Both the position numbers and the translations under genes were made by a program. Below the pieces are notes generated by a model, which searched no databases, was not told where the DNA came from, and worked only from the letters and a program-made list of their open reading frames with translations. 64,000 nt of DNA from JAMQPK01 sp963761975 (lineage in GTDB: Bacteria; Acidobacteriota; Vicinamibacteria; Vicinamibacterales; JAMQPK01). Shown in pieces: positions 43,715 to 52,634 of this stretch (its first letter is position 1; every line of letters begins with the position of its first letter). The stretch spans positions 62,001 to 126,000 of the forward strand of contig CAVXIR010000002.1 in assembly GCA_963761975.1 (NCBI GenBank), written 5' to 3'.

Positions 43715-45937
43715 ATGATCGGACGCTGGAGGTTGTCAATTGTCGCGGCCATGATCGCCGGTTGCGCCATGATTATCGTCACCGCGCAGCAACCCTCACC
43801 TGCAAGTGCACCAGGTCCTGCCCAGGGTGCCAGCTACACGGCGCAGCAGGCCGAGCGCGGCCGTGTCGCATACGCGCAGAATTGTTCGGGTTGCCACGGT
43901 CCGAACCTCGACGACGGTCCGAGCGATGCGCCGCCGCTCACCGGGGTGAACTTCGTCACCTTCTGGGGAACGCGATCGGTCGGCGATTTGTTCAACTACA
44001 TCATGGACAGCATGCCGCCTGCCACCCCGGGGGCGCTTGGCGATGAAACGACCGTTAACGTGGTCGCCTACATCCTCCAGAGAATGGGCGCTCCAGCGGG
44101 CACGACCGAATTGACGTCCAGTGCGACAACGACGCTCAGCGCGGTCCGGCGTGGAGGTGGTCGGGGCGCCGGCAGAGGTGGTCGAGGCGGTGATCCAGAC
44201 GCAGGCGCAGCCGGTGGGGGAGGCACGCCCATGGTGTTCGGTGCGGGCACTGGCGCAGGCGGCGGCGGACGTGGCGGTGCACTCGGCGATTTTCGAGGCG
44301 TGACGGTTCACGGTGAAGTGAAGAACTATGTTCCGGTCACGTTCGAAATGCTCAAGAACCCTCCGGCGAGTGACTGGCTCGTGTTCCGCGGCAACTACCA
44401 GGGCTGGAGCTACAGCTCGCTCGATCAGATCAACCGCAACAACGTTCAGCATCTCCAGCTTGTCTGGCAATGGGCGATGAACGATTCGGGTACCAACCAG
44501 ACATCGCCGATCGTGCACAACGGCGTTCTTTATTTAGTAAGTCCCAGCCACATTGTCCAGGCCCTGGATGCCAAGACCGGCGATCTGATTTGGGAGACCC
44601 GCGCCGGTCCGTATCAGGCCCCAGGCGGCAGCGGCAGCCCGATTCGCAGCATCGGCATCATGGGCGACAAGATCCTCTTGCCGGCCAACAACGCGCATGC
44701 AGTAGCGATCAACGCCCGCAATGGTGAGATCGTGTGGGATACGCCGCTTTCAGACGTCGCCGGTCACGCGACAACGAGCGGAACGATCGTGGTTGGCGAC
44801 AAGATGCTGCAGGGCATGACCGGGTGCGGCCCGCGCCAGACAGACGGCTGCTATATCAGCGCCATCGACGTGAATAGCGGCAAGCGTCTCTGGCGATTCC
44901 AGACCCGCGCCCAAATCGGGCCGGAAGCGAACACATGGGGCAGTCTGCCGATGGATCAACGAGGTGGCGGCGAGACCTGGATTGCCGGTACATACGATCC
45001 GGAACTCAATCTCACCTACTGGGGCACCGCGCAGGCCAAGCCGTGGAGCTTCATGAACCGCGGGACGACTCTCGCCGACAAACTCCTATATACCAGCTCG
45101 ACCGTCGCGCTGAACCTCGACGATGGCAAGCTGGCCTGGTATCACCAGTTTGCACCGGCCGAGAGCTTCGATCTCGACGAAGTGTTCGAACGAGTGCTCC
45201 TCGACGCTGGCAATCGGAAACTCGTCTTCAACGCCGGCAAGGCGGGCGTCCTGTGGAAGATGGATCGTCAGACCGGCGAATTCCTCGGCTTCAAAGAGAT
45301 GGTCAAGCAGACGGTGTGGGAACGCATCGACCCGAAAACGGGTGTGCCGACCTATCGGCCCGACGTGTTCGAGATGCAGTACGACAAGCCCATCAACATC
45401 TGTCCGAGCACCCAGGGCGGAAAGAACTGGGGAGCGATGAGCTACAACCAGCCGACCGGCGTGTTGGTCGTCCCATTGGGTCAGTCCTGCATGGATTTTT
45501 ACGTGCGCAAGACCGTCGGCGGCGGGAACGGAGCGGTCCGCCGATTCCTGGCGATGCCCGACACGAACGGCAACATCGGCAAGCTCGCGGCGTACAACGT
45601 CAATACGATGCAGGAAGTCTGGAGTCATCAACAGCGCGCGGCCTACCTCGGCGGGGTCATCTCGACGGCCGGTGGAATTGCCATCGCTGGAGACATCGAT
45701 CGGTACGTGCGTGCTCACGATGTGAAGACGGGAAAAGTGTTGTGGCAGACGAGGTTGGGGACCTCCGCGCAGGGATTCCCAATCACCTACAGCGTGGACG
45801 GCAAGCAATATATCGCGGTGATGGCGGGGCTCGGCGGCGGCAGCCCGCGCAATGCGCCAGGAGCGATTGCACCTGAAATAAAGATTCCGCAGGCGGGACA
45901 GGCGCTGTACGTCTACGCGCTCGATGATCAGAAGTAA
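43715..45937 (+). CDS. PQQ-dependent dehydrogenase with N-terminal cytochrome c domain
   Basis: 740 residues, strong ribosome site (AAGGAGG). Signal segment (VAAMIAGCAMIIVTAQ), a cytochrome c domain ~45-128 with CSGCH (C57, C60, H61) and Met candidates in DSMPPATPG, a Gly/Arg linker, then the eight-blade quinoprotein propeller: WLVFRGNYQGWSYSSLDQIN, PIVHNGVLYLVSPSHIVQAL, DAKTGDLIWETRAG, DQRGGGETWIAGTYDPELNL and WQTRLGTSAQGFPITYSVDG. It oxidises an alcohol or sugar in the periplasm and passes electrons to its own heme. The heme domain is N-terminal, opposite to type II alcohol dehydrogenases. The adjacent vicinal Cys pair of methanol dehydrogenases is not obvious. Confidence 0.9.
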   Translation: MIGRWRLSIVAAMIAGCAMIIVTAQQPSPASAPGPAQGASYTAQQAERGRVAYAQNCSGCHGPNLDDGPSDAPPLTGVNFVTFWGTRSVGDLFNYIMDSMPPATPGALGDETTVNVVAYILQRMGAPAGTTELTSSATTTLSAVRRGGGRGAGRGGRGGDPDAGAAGGGGTPMVFGAGTGAGGGGRGGALGDFRGVTVHGEVKNYVPVTFEMLKNPPASDWLVFRGNYQGWSYSSLDQINRNNVQHLQLVWQWAMNDSGTNQTSPIVHNGVLYLVSPSHIVQALDAKTGDLIWETRAGPYQAPGGSGSPIRSIGIMGDKILLPANNAHAVAINARNGEIVWDTPLSDVAGHATTSGTIVVGDKMLQGMTGCGPRQTDGCYISAIDVNSGKRLWRFQTRAQIGPEANTWGSLPMDQRGGGETWIAGTYDPELNLTYWGTAQAKPWSFMNRGTTLADKLLYTSSTVALNLDDGKLAWYHQFAPAESFDLDEVFERVLLDAGNRKLVFNAGKAGVLWKMDRQTGEFLGFKEMVKQTVWERIDPKTGVPTYRPDVFEMQYDKPINICPSTQGGKNWGAMSYNQPTGVLVVPLGQSCMDFYVRKTVGGGNGAVRRFLAMPDTNGNIGKLAAYNVNTMQEVWSHQQRAAYLGGVISTAGGIAIAGDIDRYVRAHDVKTGKVLWQTRLGTSAQGFPITYSVDGKQYIAVMAGLGGGSPRNAPGAIAPEIKIPQAGQALYVYALDDQK

Positions 45938-46095
45938 GAGGTAGTCCGTCGGGGCACCCAATGGGTCGTACGACGCACGTCGACCAACGACTCGGCTCAT
46001 GCATCCGACTAGCGACACGCGTCCAGCGGTTCGCCGGTGCGCCCGCCGCGTCATCAGGTTCGGTCCGCTGTCACGAGACGGAAGCCTTCGTCTTT

Positions 46096-46452
46096 TCACC
46101 CCTCGACGCCGCCAATCATCTTTTTGACCGGCCGGCCAAGGCGCGCCAGCCGTGCGGCCGCGCGATCAGCGCCATTACAGTGCGGTCCGTTGCAGTAGAC
46201 GACGAAGAGCGTGTCGGTGGGGTACGCGGCCAGATTCCGCTCGTTGATCTTTCCGTGCGGCAGACTGACGGCACCGGGCACGTGCCCTTCGTCGAACGAC
46301 TGTGGCGCACGCACGTCGAGCAGGACGAAGCCTTGCGCGTCGCCGAGCGAGGCATGGACATCCCAGCAGTCGGTCTCGTAGGCCAGCAGGCCCTCGAAGT
46401 GTGCGCGCGCCGCGGTGGGATCGGCGGCGGGTAGTTCGGTGACTCGTGACAT
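46096..46452 (-). CDS. Rhodanese-domain protein, apparently cut short by a TGA
   Basis: 118 residues: RAHFEGLLAYETDCWDVHAS, FVLLDVRAPQSFDEGHVPGA, INERNLAAYPTDTLFVVYCN, then GPHCNGADRAAARLARLG and VKKMIGGVEG before the stop. The active-site Cys is in the CNGPHCNGA loop. Beyond the stop the same frame continues KDEGFRLVTADRT to 46054, exactly the expected family ending if the TGA were TGG (GGVEGWKDEGF). A nonsense change of the conserved Trp codon, or a sequencing error, has therefore removed the last ~14 residues. Sulfurtransferase or phosphatase-like function; partners unknown. Confidence 0.75.
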   Translation of the reverse strand: MSRVTELPAADPTAARAHFEGLLAYETDCWDVHASLGDAQGFVLLDVRAPQSFDEGHVPGAVSLPHGKINERNLAAYPTDTLFVVYCNGPHCNGADRAAARLARLGRPVKKMIGGVEG

Positions 46453-47057
46453 GCCCGAGAGTATGGCGGTTGCCGCCCGCCCGATCGAGTGGCAGAAATG
46501 ACAATAGTCGTTAGAATCCTGCCATGGTGCGTCGTGAGGATGTGGGCGCGCGAGCGCGCATATCGCGTCGTTCTTCTCCAGCGGGTGGAAGTCCCGTCTC
46601 GGTAAGCACCGGAGCGCCGAGTAGCAGACCCCGGGCACGCGACGAGAGTCGCGCGGCCCCAGCGGGGTGTCAAGAGCCTCCACGGAGGGCGCCAGTCCGC
46701 GGGCCGCAACAGCACGTGACGCCTGCAGCCTCATCAGATTTACAAGCCGAGCGTCGAGCCGATCATGTCGCGGCGAAGACGATGTCCGCTGCGCTCCAGT
46801 CCGGAGACGTATGCGCAGGGGAGCTCGGTGGGGTAAGGGGCGCAGCACGCGGACACGGAGCGGAACGGAACACGAGCGGCCGGTCTGTGCAGCCCGGGTC
46901 AGGGCAGCGTGGCTCGCATAAGCCGACGGCGAAAGCGAGCGCGGTGCAGCGGGAATCCGAGGGGACCGTAGTAGTGGAGAGCCGCGCGACGAAGAACGCG
47001 CGGGGAGCGAAGGGTCCCTGCGGGGGCAATGTCGGCAGAGCAAGCACGCGCGAGGGC

Positions 47058-48403
47058 ATGACCGGCACGCCCGGTTCCAATCACCCCGAGGGACGCGAGT
47101 CCGTCGACAAAGTGCGCCAATTGCAACGCCGACTCTGGAGTGCGGCCAAGCGGCAACCGGGCCGACGCTTTCATGCACTGCTCGACCGCATCTACAGGCG
47201 TGACGTCCTGTGGGAAGCATGGAGGCGCGTCAAGAAGAACCGCGGCGCGGCGGGCGTCGATGCGATGACGCTGGCCGAGGTCGAGCACGCGGGTGTCGAG
47301 GTCTTTCTCGACGACCTCGGCGCCCGCTTGCGAGCGGGCACGTATCGACCCTGCGCGGTCAGGCGTTGCTACATTCCGAAGGCAGATGGACGACCGCGGC
47401 CGTTGGGGATTCCGACGGTCCGAGACCGAGTAGCCCAGATGGCGGCGACGCGGGTGCTCGAGCCGATTTTCGAGGCGGACTTTCATCCGTGCTCGTACGG
47501 CTTTCGGCCCAAGCGGAGTGCCACGCAGGCGCTAGAAACATTGCGCACGTGCGGCGCGCGAGGCGGCAACCACGTCCTCGACGCCGATATCCGCGACTAC
47601 TTCGGCAGCATCGACCACGGCAAGCTCATCACGCTCGTCGAGCGACCGTCTCGGACCGGCGGGTGCTCAAATGGATACGGCACTGGCTCCAGGCAGGTGT
47701 GATGGAAGATGGCCGCGTCGCCACGACCGTTGCGGGCACCCCGCAAGGCGGCGTGATTTCGCCGCTGCTGTCCAACATCTACCTGCACGTGCTCGACCCC
47801 GTGTGGACGCGCCGATACACCCATCTGGGTGTGCTGGTCCGCTACGCGGACGACTTTGTGGTCATGTGTGACCATAAAGCGGCGTGCGAGCAGGCTGAGC
47901 AGCGCGTGCGAGCGGTCTTCGCCCGCCTCGGCTTGGAGCTACACCCGGACAAAACGAGACAGGTCGACCTCTCGCGCGGATACGAGGGGTTCGACTTTCG
48001 CGGCTGTCACCTACGCAAGCGTATGAGCGGGCCCATCTGGGAGAAGCGGCACCAGCGGGTGTACTTCCTCCAGCGCTGGCCCTCCCATCGCGCGATGCAA
48101 CGGATTCGGCAGCGCGTGAAGAGGCTCACCCCCCGGGCGGTGTGTCATCGGGACCGGCGCGACACCATCGCGCAGCTGAATTCGGTGCTGCGTGGATGGG
48201 GCGCGTACTTCCGGACGGGTAATGCCGCCATCAAGTTTGGGCAGGTGGATGCCTATGTGCACGAGCGACTCACGCGCTTGCTTGTGCAGCGTCACGGTCG
48301 GCATCTTCGCGCAGGCCAAGCCGCCCAATGGACTGGCGACTTCTTTCTCGCCCTCGGTCTCCACCGCCTGCGCGGGACGATTCGCTCTCCGGAGGCTGCG
48401 TAA
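47058..48403 (+). pseudogene. ltrA: Group II intron reverse transcriptase/maturase, one frameshift
   Basis: From ATG 47058: DRIYRRDVLWEAWRRVKKNR, GAAGVDAMTLAEVEHAGVEV, YIPKADGRPRPLGIPTVRDR, and FHPCSYGFRPKRSATQALET. Near 47650 one base shifts the frame; the continuation is SDRRVLKWIRHWLQAGVMED, GTPQGGVISPLLSNIYLHVL and LVRYADDFVVMC, with catalytic YADD intact. Domain X/maturase follows (LNSVLRGWGAYFRTGNAAIK). No HNH endonuclease domain is seen at the end. With a broken maturase, splicing would need help from another copy in the genome, or the indel is an assembly error. Confidence 0.85.
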
Positions 48404-48429
48404 TGCTGTACTCCCAATGCCCCCTGGTA

Positions 48430-48459
48430 AGCCGTGTGCGGAAATCCGCACGCACGGTT
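48430..48459 (+). ncRNA. Group II intron domain V
   Basis: AGCCGTGTGCGG pairs with CCGCACGCACGGTT around an AAAT loop, with the characteristic 2-nt CG bulge and the 5' AGC catalytic triad. The highly conserved size and bulge make this call strong. The loop is AAAT rather than the usual GAAA, which may reflect drift. Confidence 0.85.
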
Positions 48460-48518
48460 TGAACGGGGGTCGTACTCACACCATCGCGCTCGCGCGGTGT
48501 GACAAGTAGGATCTACCA

Positions 48519-49526
48519 ATGTCGACGATCGATCGCCGCCACGTCGCGGCACTGGCCTACGACGGCCTCGGCACCTTTGAGCTCGGCATCGTCACCGAAG
48601 TGTTCGGGCTGCCGCGTCCAGAGATGGGAGAAGGCTGGTATCGGTTCCGCGTCTGCTCGCACGAACGCGGTCCGCTTCGAGCCACGGGCGGATTGTTCCT
48701 GCAGACGCGCAGCGGTCTTGCGGAGCTGGCCCGGGCCGGCACGATCATCATCCCAGGATGGCGTGTCCACGATACGCCGCCCGCACCCCTTGTCGCGGCG
48801 TTGCGTCGGGCCCACGCGCGCGGCGCACGGCTCGTGTCGATCTGCTCGGGCGTATTCGTGCTTGCCGCCACAGGCCTGCTCGACGGTCGGCAGGCGACGA
48901 CGCACTGGCGCTATGTCGAGACGCTGCGATCACGCTACCCGAAGATCCGGGTGGAGCCGGACGTCCTCTACATCGACGAAGGTGCCATCCTCACGTCGGC
49001 AGGCAGCGCTGCGGGGATTGATCTCTGCCTGCATCTCGTCCGCCGAGACTTCGGAGCGGAGATCGCGAACCAAGTGGCACGCCGGCTCGTCGTCCCACCG
49101 CTTCGTGAAGGAGGCCAGGCGCAGTTCGCGGTCCGGCCCATTGTGTCCGAAGAATCGCCGGGGCTCGGACGCCTCCTCGAATGGGCCCAGGCGCACCTCG
49201 ATCGCACGCTGACCGTCGACGACCTCGCGGATCGAGCGAACATGTCGGCGCGGACGTTTGCTCGTCGATTCAAGCAGGAGACCGGCACCACGCCGCATCG
49301 CTGGCTGACGCACCAGCGGATTTTGAGCGCGCGGCAACTGCTCGAAAAGAGCGATCGGCCGATCGACTGGATCGCGGAGTCAGCGGGCCTGCAGACAGCA
49401 GCGACGCTGCGCGAACACTTTCGACGGATGCTCAAGACGACGCCGACCGCCTACCGCCGCGCGTTCTTCGTCATGGGGCAACCGGGCCGGACCACCAAGG
49501 CAGCATCGCCGTCGCGACTACGGTGA
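48519..49526 (+). CDS. AraC-family regulator with DJ-1/PfpI domain (GlxA/FtrA type)
   Basis: 335 residues. N-terminal glutamine-amidotransferase-like domain (~5-175): VAALAYDGLGTFELGIVTEV, ARLVSICSGVFVLAATGLLD and GRQATTHWRYVETL, with the nucleophile-elbow Cys in ICSG. C-terminal double AraC HTH (~220-318): LTVDDLADRANMSARTFARR, GTTPHRWLTHQRILSARQLL and LQTAATLREHFRRMLKTTPT. The N-domain senses an unknown small ligand. A group II intron ends 2-3 bases before the start codon, so its ribosome site must come from the intron end or from the spliced leader. Confidence 0.92.
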   Translation: MSTIDRRHVAALAYDGLGTFELGIVTEVFGLPRPEMGEGWYRFRVCSHERGPLRATGGLFLQTRSGLAELARAGTIIIPGWRVHDTPPAPLVAALRRAHARGARLVSICSGVFVLAATGLLDGRQATTHWRYVETLRSRYPKIRVEPDVLYIDEGAILTSAGSAAGIDLCLHLVRRDFGAEIANQVARRLVVPPLREGGQAQFAVRPIVSEESPGLGRLLEWAQAHLDRTLTVDDLADRANMSARTFARRFKQETGTTPHRWLTHQRILSARQLLEKSDRPIDWIAESAGLQTAATLREHFRRMLKTTPTAYRRAFFVMGQPGRTTKAASPSRLR

Positions 49527-49765
49527 AACTGTGATCGACAGGATTGCGACTGCGGCATCGTCACTCTCGAGCTCCGGAACGCATTGACATTACGTTTTCG
49601 CCTCGACCAGAGCCTCCGCTTCACTGAAGCTTTCGTGGCCGTCGAGATCGCATGGCCTAAGTCAATCCAGAAACTAGCGCTGCGGCGTACAGGGTTTCCA
49701 TCGCCACACATCTCCATGATCTCAAGGATGCCAAAGCAATCAGTGTCGAATAGGCTACGGCTTCT

Positions 49766-51319
49766 ATGGAGCGCGCACGAACTGTATTCGCACTTGTCGT
49801 GGCCACTGTCTGGGCGTCTTCAGCCTGCAATCGGCAACCGCCGCCGTCGGCATGCGCCGCACTTGCACGTCTGAACCTTCCGAACACCAGCATTACCGAC
49901 GCTGAGGAAGTGGCCGCCGGCACGTTTGCGCCGCCGCCAGGCGCATTCATTTTTCCCCTTCCACCCGGCGCGCCATCGCCATTCTGGGGGCTGCCGCCGT
50001 TCTGTCGGGTCACCGGCAAGATAGCGCCCGTGCCCGACTCCGAGATCGGTTTCGAAGTGTGGTTGCCCAGGACGTGGAACCGCAAACTCGTCGGGATCGG
50101 CAACGGCGGCGCGTCCGGTCTGATTTTCTACAGCGACATGGCGGAACCCTTGTCTCGCGGGTATGCGGTCGCGGCTACCGATACCGGGCACTCCGGAGGT
50201 CTGGCCGACTGGAGCTTCGCCGTCCACCGCGAGAAGTTCATCGACTCCGGCTATCGCGCCATTCACGAGATGACGGTGAAGTCCAAAGCCGTTGTCGAAG
50301 CCCACTACGGAACAGCGGCGACGCGGTCGTATTGGAACGGGTGCTCGTCGGGTGGCCGCCAGGGACTGACGACGGCACACCGGTTCCCCGAGGACTACGA
50401 CGGCATCATTGCGCGCGCGCCCGCCATCAAGCTGGCATACCAGGTGATTCGCCAGGCTCTCACCGAGCAGGCGACGAAGGATCCCGTAGAGCCCGTGACG
50501 TCTGACAAGCTGAACCTGATGACCGATGCAGCTATTACCGCTTGCGATGTGGCTGATGGCGTGCGCGACCGTACGGTGACCGACCCGATGGCGTGCAGGT
50601 TCGACCCCGGCGTCCTGGCCTGCAACGCGGGCGACCGCCCGGATTGCCTGACACCGCGTCAGGTGACGTGGGCGCGGCAGATCTACCGCGGCATACGGGA
50701 TTCGGCGAGCGACGAAGCAATCTTTCCCGGACCGCTGCCGACGAGTGAATTGGACTGGATTCCGCCGCCGTTCGCGCGGGACAGGGACTCGATTGCCACG
50801 GGCTATTTGCGCCACGTCTTCTTCCAGGATCTGAAATGGGATCCCTCTCGCCTCGATCTCGTCGCAGCCATCGCGCGCGCTCGAACACGGGAGGATGAGG
50901 AGGTTTACAGAACCGATCCGGACCTTCGTGCATTCGTGGGCCGCGGTGGAAAGCTGCTGCTCTGGCATGGCTGGTCCGATGGCGCCATCATTCCGGGCTC
51001 GACCATCGACTACTACAACGACGTGCTCGAAACGACGCAAGGTCACGCGTCGGATCAGATCCGCCTCTTCATGTCGCCGGGCGTGCAACACTGCGGTGGA
51101 GGCGAAGGCGCATCGCAGATCGACTTTCTCTCCGCCATCGAAGAATGGGTCGAACGCGGCAACGCGCCAGAGCGCATCTCCGCGAGCCGTCCGCTCGAAA
51201 ACGGCGGAACTCGTACGAGGCCGTTGTGTCCGTATCCGCAGGTCGCGACCTACACGGGCGCGGGGAGTTCGGACGACGCGCGCAGTTTCGTCTGCTCGCC
51301 GCCTTCGCGTAAGCCCTAA
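49766..51319 (+). CDS. Tannase/feruloyl esterase family protein
   Basis: 517 residues. Lipoprotein-like N-terminus (VFALVVATVWASSAC, Cys 21) and then the tannase fold: FCRVTGKIAPVPDSEIGFEV, WLPRTWNRKLVGIGNGGASG, AVAATDTGHSGGLADWSFAV. The nucleophile is in WNGCSSGGRQG (Ser 194 by alignment to the GCSxGG motif), and RFPEDYDGIIARAPA follows. Lid region with several Cys. Acid in LLLWHGWSDGAIIPGSTIDY, His in MSPGVQHCGGGEG. It hydrolyses esters of aromatic acids (plant cell-wall feruloyl or galloyl esters), presumably at the cell surface. No operon partner; convergent with the hydrolase-LuxR gene by 4 bp. 49527-49765 has no supportable gene. Confidence 0.88.
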   Translation: MERARTVFALVVATVWASSACNRQPPPSACAALARLNLPNTSITDAEEVAAGTFAPPPGAFIFPLPPGAPSPFWGLPPFCRVTGKIAPVPDSEIGFEVWLPRTWNRKLVGIGNGGASGLIFYSDMAEPLSRGYAVAATDTGHSGGLADWSFAVHREKFIDSGYRAIHEMTVKSKAVVEAHYGTAATRSYWNGCSSGGRQGLTTAHRFPEDYDGIIARAPAIKLAYQVIRQALTEQATKDPVEPVTSDKLNLMTDAAITACDVADGVRDRTVTDPMACRFDPGVLACNAGDRPDCLTPRQVTWARQIYRGIRDSASDEAIFPGPLPTSELDWIPPPFARDRDSIATGYLRHVFFQDLKWDPSRLDLVAAIARARTREDEEVYRTDPDLRAFVGRGGKLLLWHGWSDGAIIPGSTIDYYNDVLETTQGHASDQIRLFMSPGVQHCGGGEGASQIDFLSAIEEWVERGNAPERISASRPLENGGTRTRPLCPYPQVATYTGAGSSDDARSFVCSPPSRKP

Positions 51320-52398
51320 GAGGGGCGGTCGAGCATGCGAGATCGCAGCGCGTAGGCGACGGCATCGGCGCGTCCGCGTGCACCGATCTTCGTATACAGA
51401 TTCACCAGGTGCCGTTCGATCGTCGACACCGCAACGCCCAGGTCCGCCGCGATCTCCTTGTTCGTCGCACCACCGGCGACCTGACGTAGCACCTGGATCT
51501 CGCGCGGAGTGAGCGTGTTATAAAGCGGCGCGACCGTTTCGGCGGCCGTAGCCGATATCGACGGCGTCGCTGTACCGGCGCGCAAAAAGTGGTCGATCGC
51601 GGCGACGTTTTCGTTGTGCTCCCGGCCCGCGATCGAATTCTCATGGACGATGAGGAACTCCGCATGGGGAATTCCCGCGGCGACTTCCTGGCACAGCTCG
51701 AACGACCCAAATGGAAATGCCGGTTCGTGAGTCACAAAGGTGGGTGCCGTCACCCGCGGAAGAAGGTCGCGGATATCGATCCGCGCACTCGCGGCGTTGA
51801 ACGCTGAAAGAGCTTGCGGAGACGTGGTTTGCAGGAACACCGCCGTCCCTCGTCGAACGTACTCCGGGTCCTTGAATCCCGAGGCCACGCTCTCGAGGAT
51901 GTTTGCGAACAGTCGCCATTCGTGCTCGCCGGGCGCCTCAGCGGAAAATGCGGCACGGAGCGCAGGGAGCTGGAGATGACGTGCGCCAGACGTCCACGGA
52001 CTCAACAGCACTAGGCGCGAGAGCGCCGCCGGATGCTCCACCGCGTAGGCCACCGCCGTGGCCGCGCCGATATCCACGCCCCCCAACGCGAACCGGTCGA
52101 GATTCAACGCGCCGACGACGGCGTCCAGATCGCGGACTCTTGCGGCAAGGCCCAGGTCCGTAACGTTTCGGTCGGAAGCGCCCATCCCGCGGTGGTCGTA
52201 ACGAATCACGCGCCACCCGAGATGAACCAGTCGGTCTGTCACCTCTCTGACATGGGGGTGGCCGCCACAATAGCGACTGGCGTCGCCAAAGATGTTGGAC
52301 GCAAAGACGAGGGGCGACCCGTCGCCGACACTGACATAAGCGACGCGCACCCCATCAGCGGCAGTGGCGTAGTGCATTGGTGAAGGAACGATCGGCAT
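51316..52398 (-). CDS. Alpha/beta-hydrolase fused to LuxR-type HTH
   Basis: 360 residues from ATG 52398. N-terminal alpha/beta-hydrolase domain (~1-275): HYATAADGVRVAYVSVGDGS, WRVIRYDHRGMGASDRNVTD, and the nucleophile elbow LGGVDIGAATAVAYAVEHP. The usual Ser is Asp (D109, GVDIG), which is either a dehalogenase-like nucleophile or a loss of catalysis in favour of ligand sensing. C-terminal GerE domain (~290-355): TLTPREIQVLRQVAGGATNK, EIAADLGVAVSTIERHLVNL. A one-component regulator that senses a small molecule through a hydrolase fold is the likely role. Confidence 0.88.
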   Translation of the reverse strand: MPIVPSPMHYATAADGVRVAYVSVGDGSPLVFASNIFGDASRYCGGHPHVREVTDRLVHLGWRVIRYDHRGMGASDRNVTDLGLAARVRDLDAVVGALNLDRFALGGVDIGAATAVAYAVEHPAALSRLVLLSPWTSGARHLQLPALRAAFSAEAPGEHEWRLFANILESVASGFKDPEYVRRGTAVFLQTTSPQALSAFNAASARIDIRDLLPRVTAPTFVTHEPAFPFGSFELCQEVAAGIPHAEFLIVHENSIAGREHNENVAAIDHFLRAGTATPSISATAAETVAPLYNTLTPREIQVLRQVAGGATNKEIAADLGVAVSTIERHLVNLYTKIGARGRADAVAYALRSRMLDRPS

Positions 52399-52634
52399 CG
52401 CGTTCGAGGATTCTATGCGGCGCATATTCGAGCCGCGCAACCAGCTGGCGACTCGCGATTATGCCGCAAGGATGAGCAGTTGCGGAAATCGTCCCTAACA
52501 ACCACACAATTTCGGCCTGTGTTTTCAACAAATTCCAGCACAGGGCGATTTTCAATCTCGAACTCTGAACGTAAGTAGTCCGAGTCGCTCCCCATCTAGT
52601 CCGTTTCCGCATTCATATGTAGACTTGCGCGCAG

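Larger units (their letters stand above)
46527..48516 (+). mobile_element. Group II intron
   Basis: The 5' end GTGCGTCGTGAGG fits the GUGCG consensus, a reverse transcriptase-maturase ORF occupies the middle, and a textbook domain V lies at 48430-48459, followed by a domain VI-like hairpin (CTCACACC...GGTGTGA) and an end ...GGATCTAC. It is inserted just upstream of the AraC-type gene, whose ATG is at 48519, so the unspliced intron lies in its 5' leader. Both boundaries are predicted by consensus only and may be off by a few bases. About 530 bases at the 5' side (domains I-III) carry no gene. Confidence 0.85.

Noticed and set aside
46524..47057. Coding region in the 5' part of the group II intron
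   Set aside because: The frame is open, but residues show no conserved pattern; this is intron RNA domains I-III.
49527..49765. Possible small toxin or antitoxin gene before the tannase
   Set aside because: No frame with motif or ribosome site on either strand; left as intergenic.
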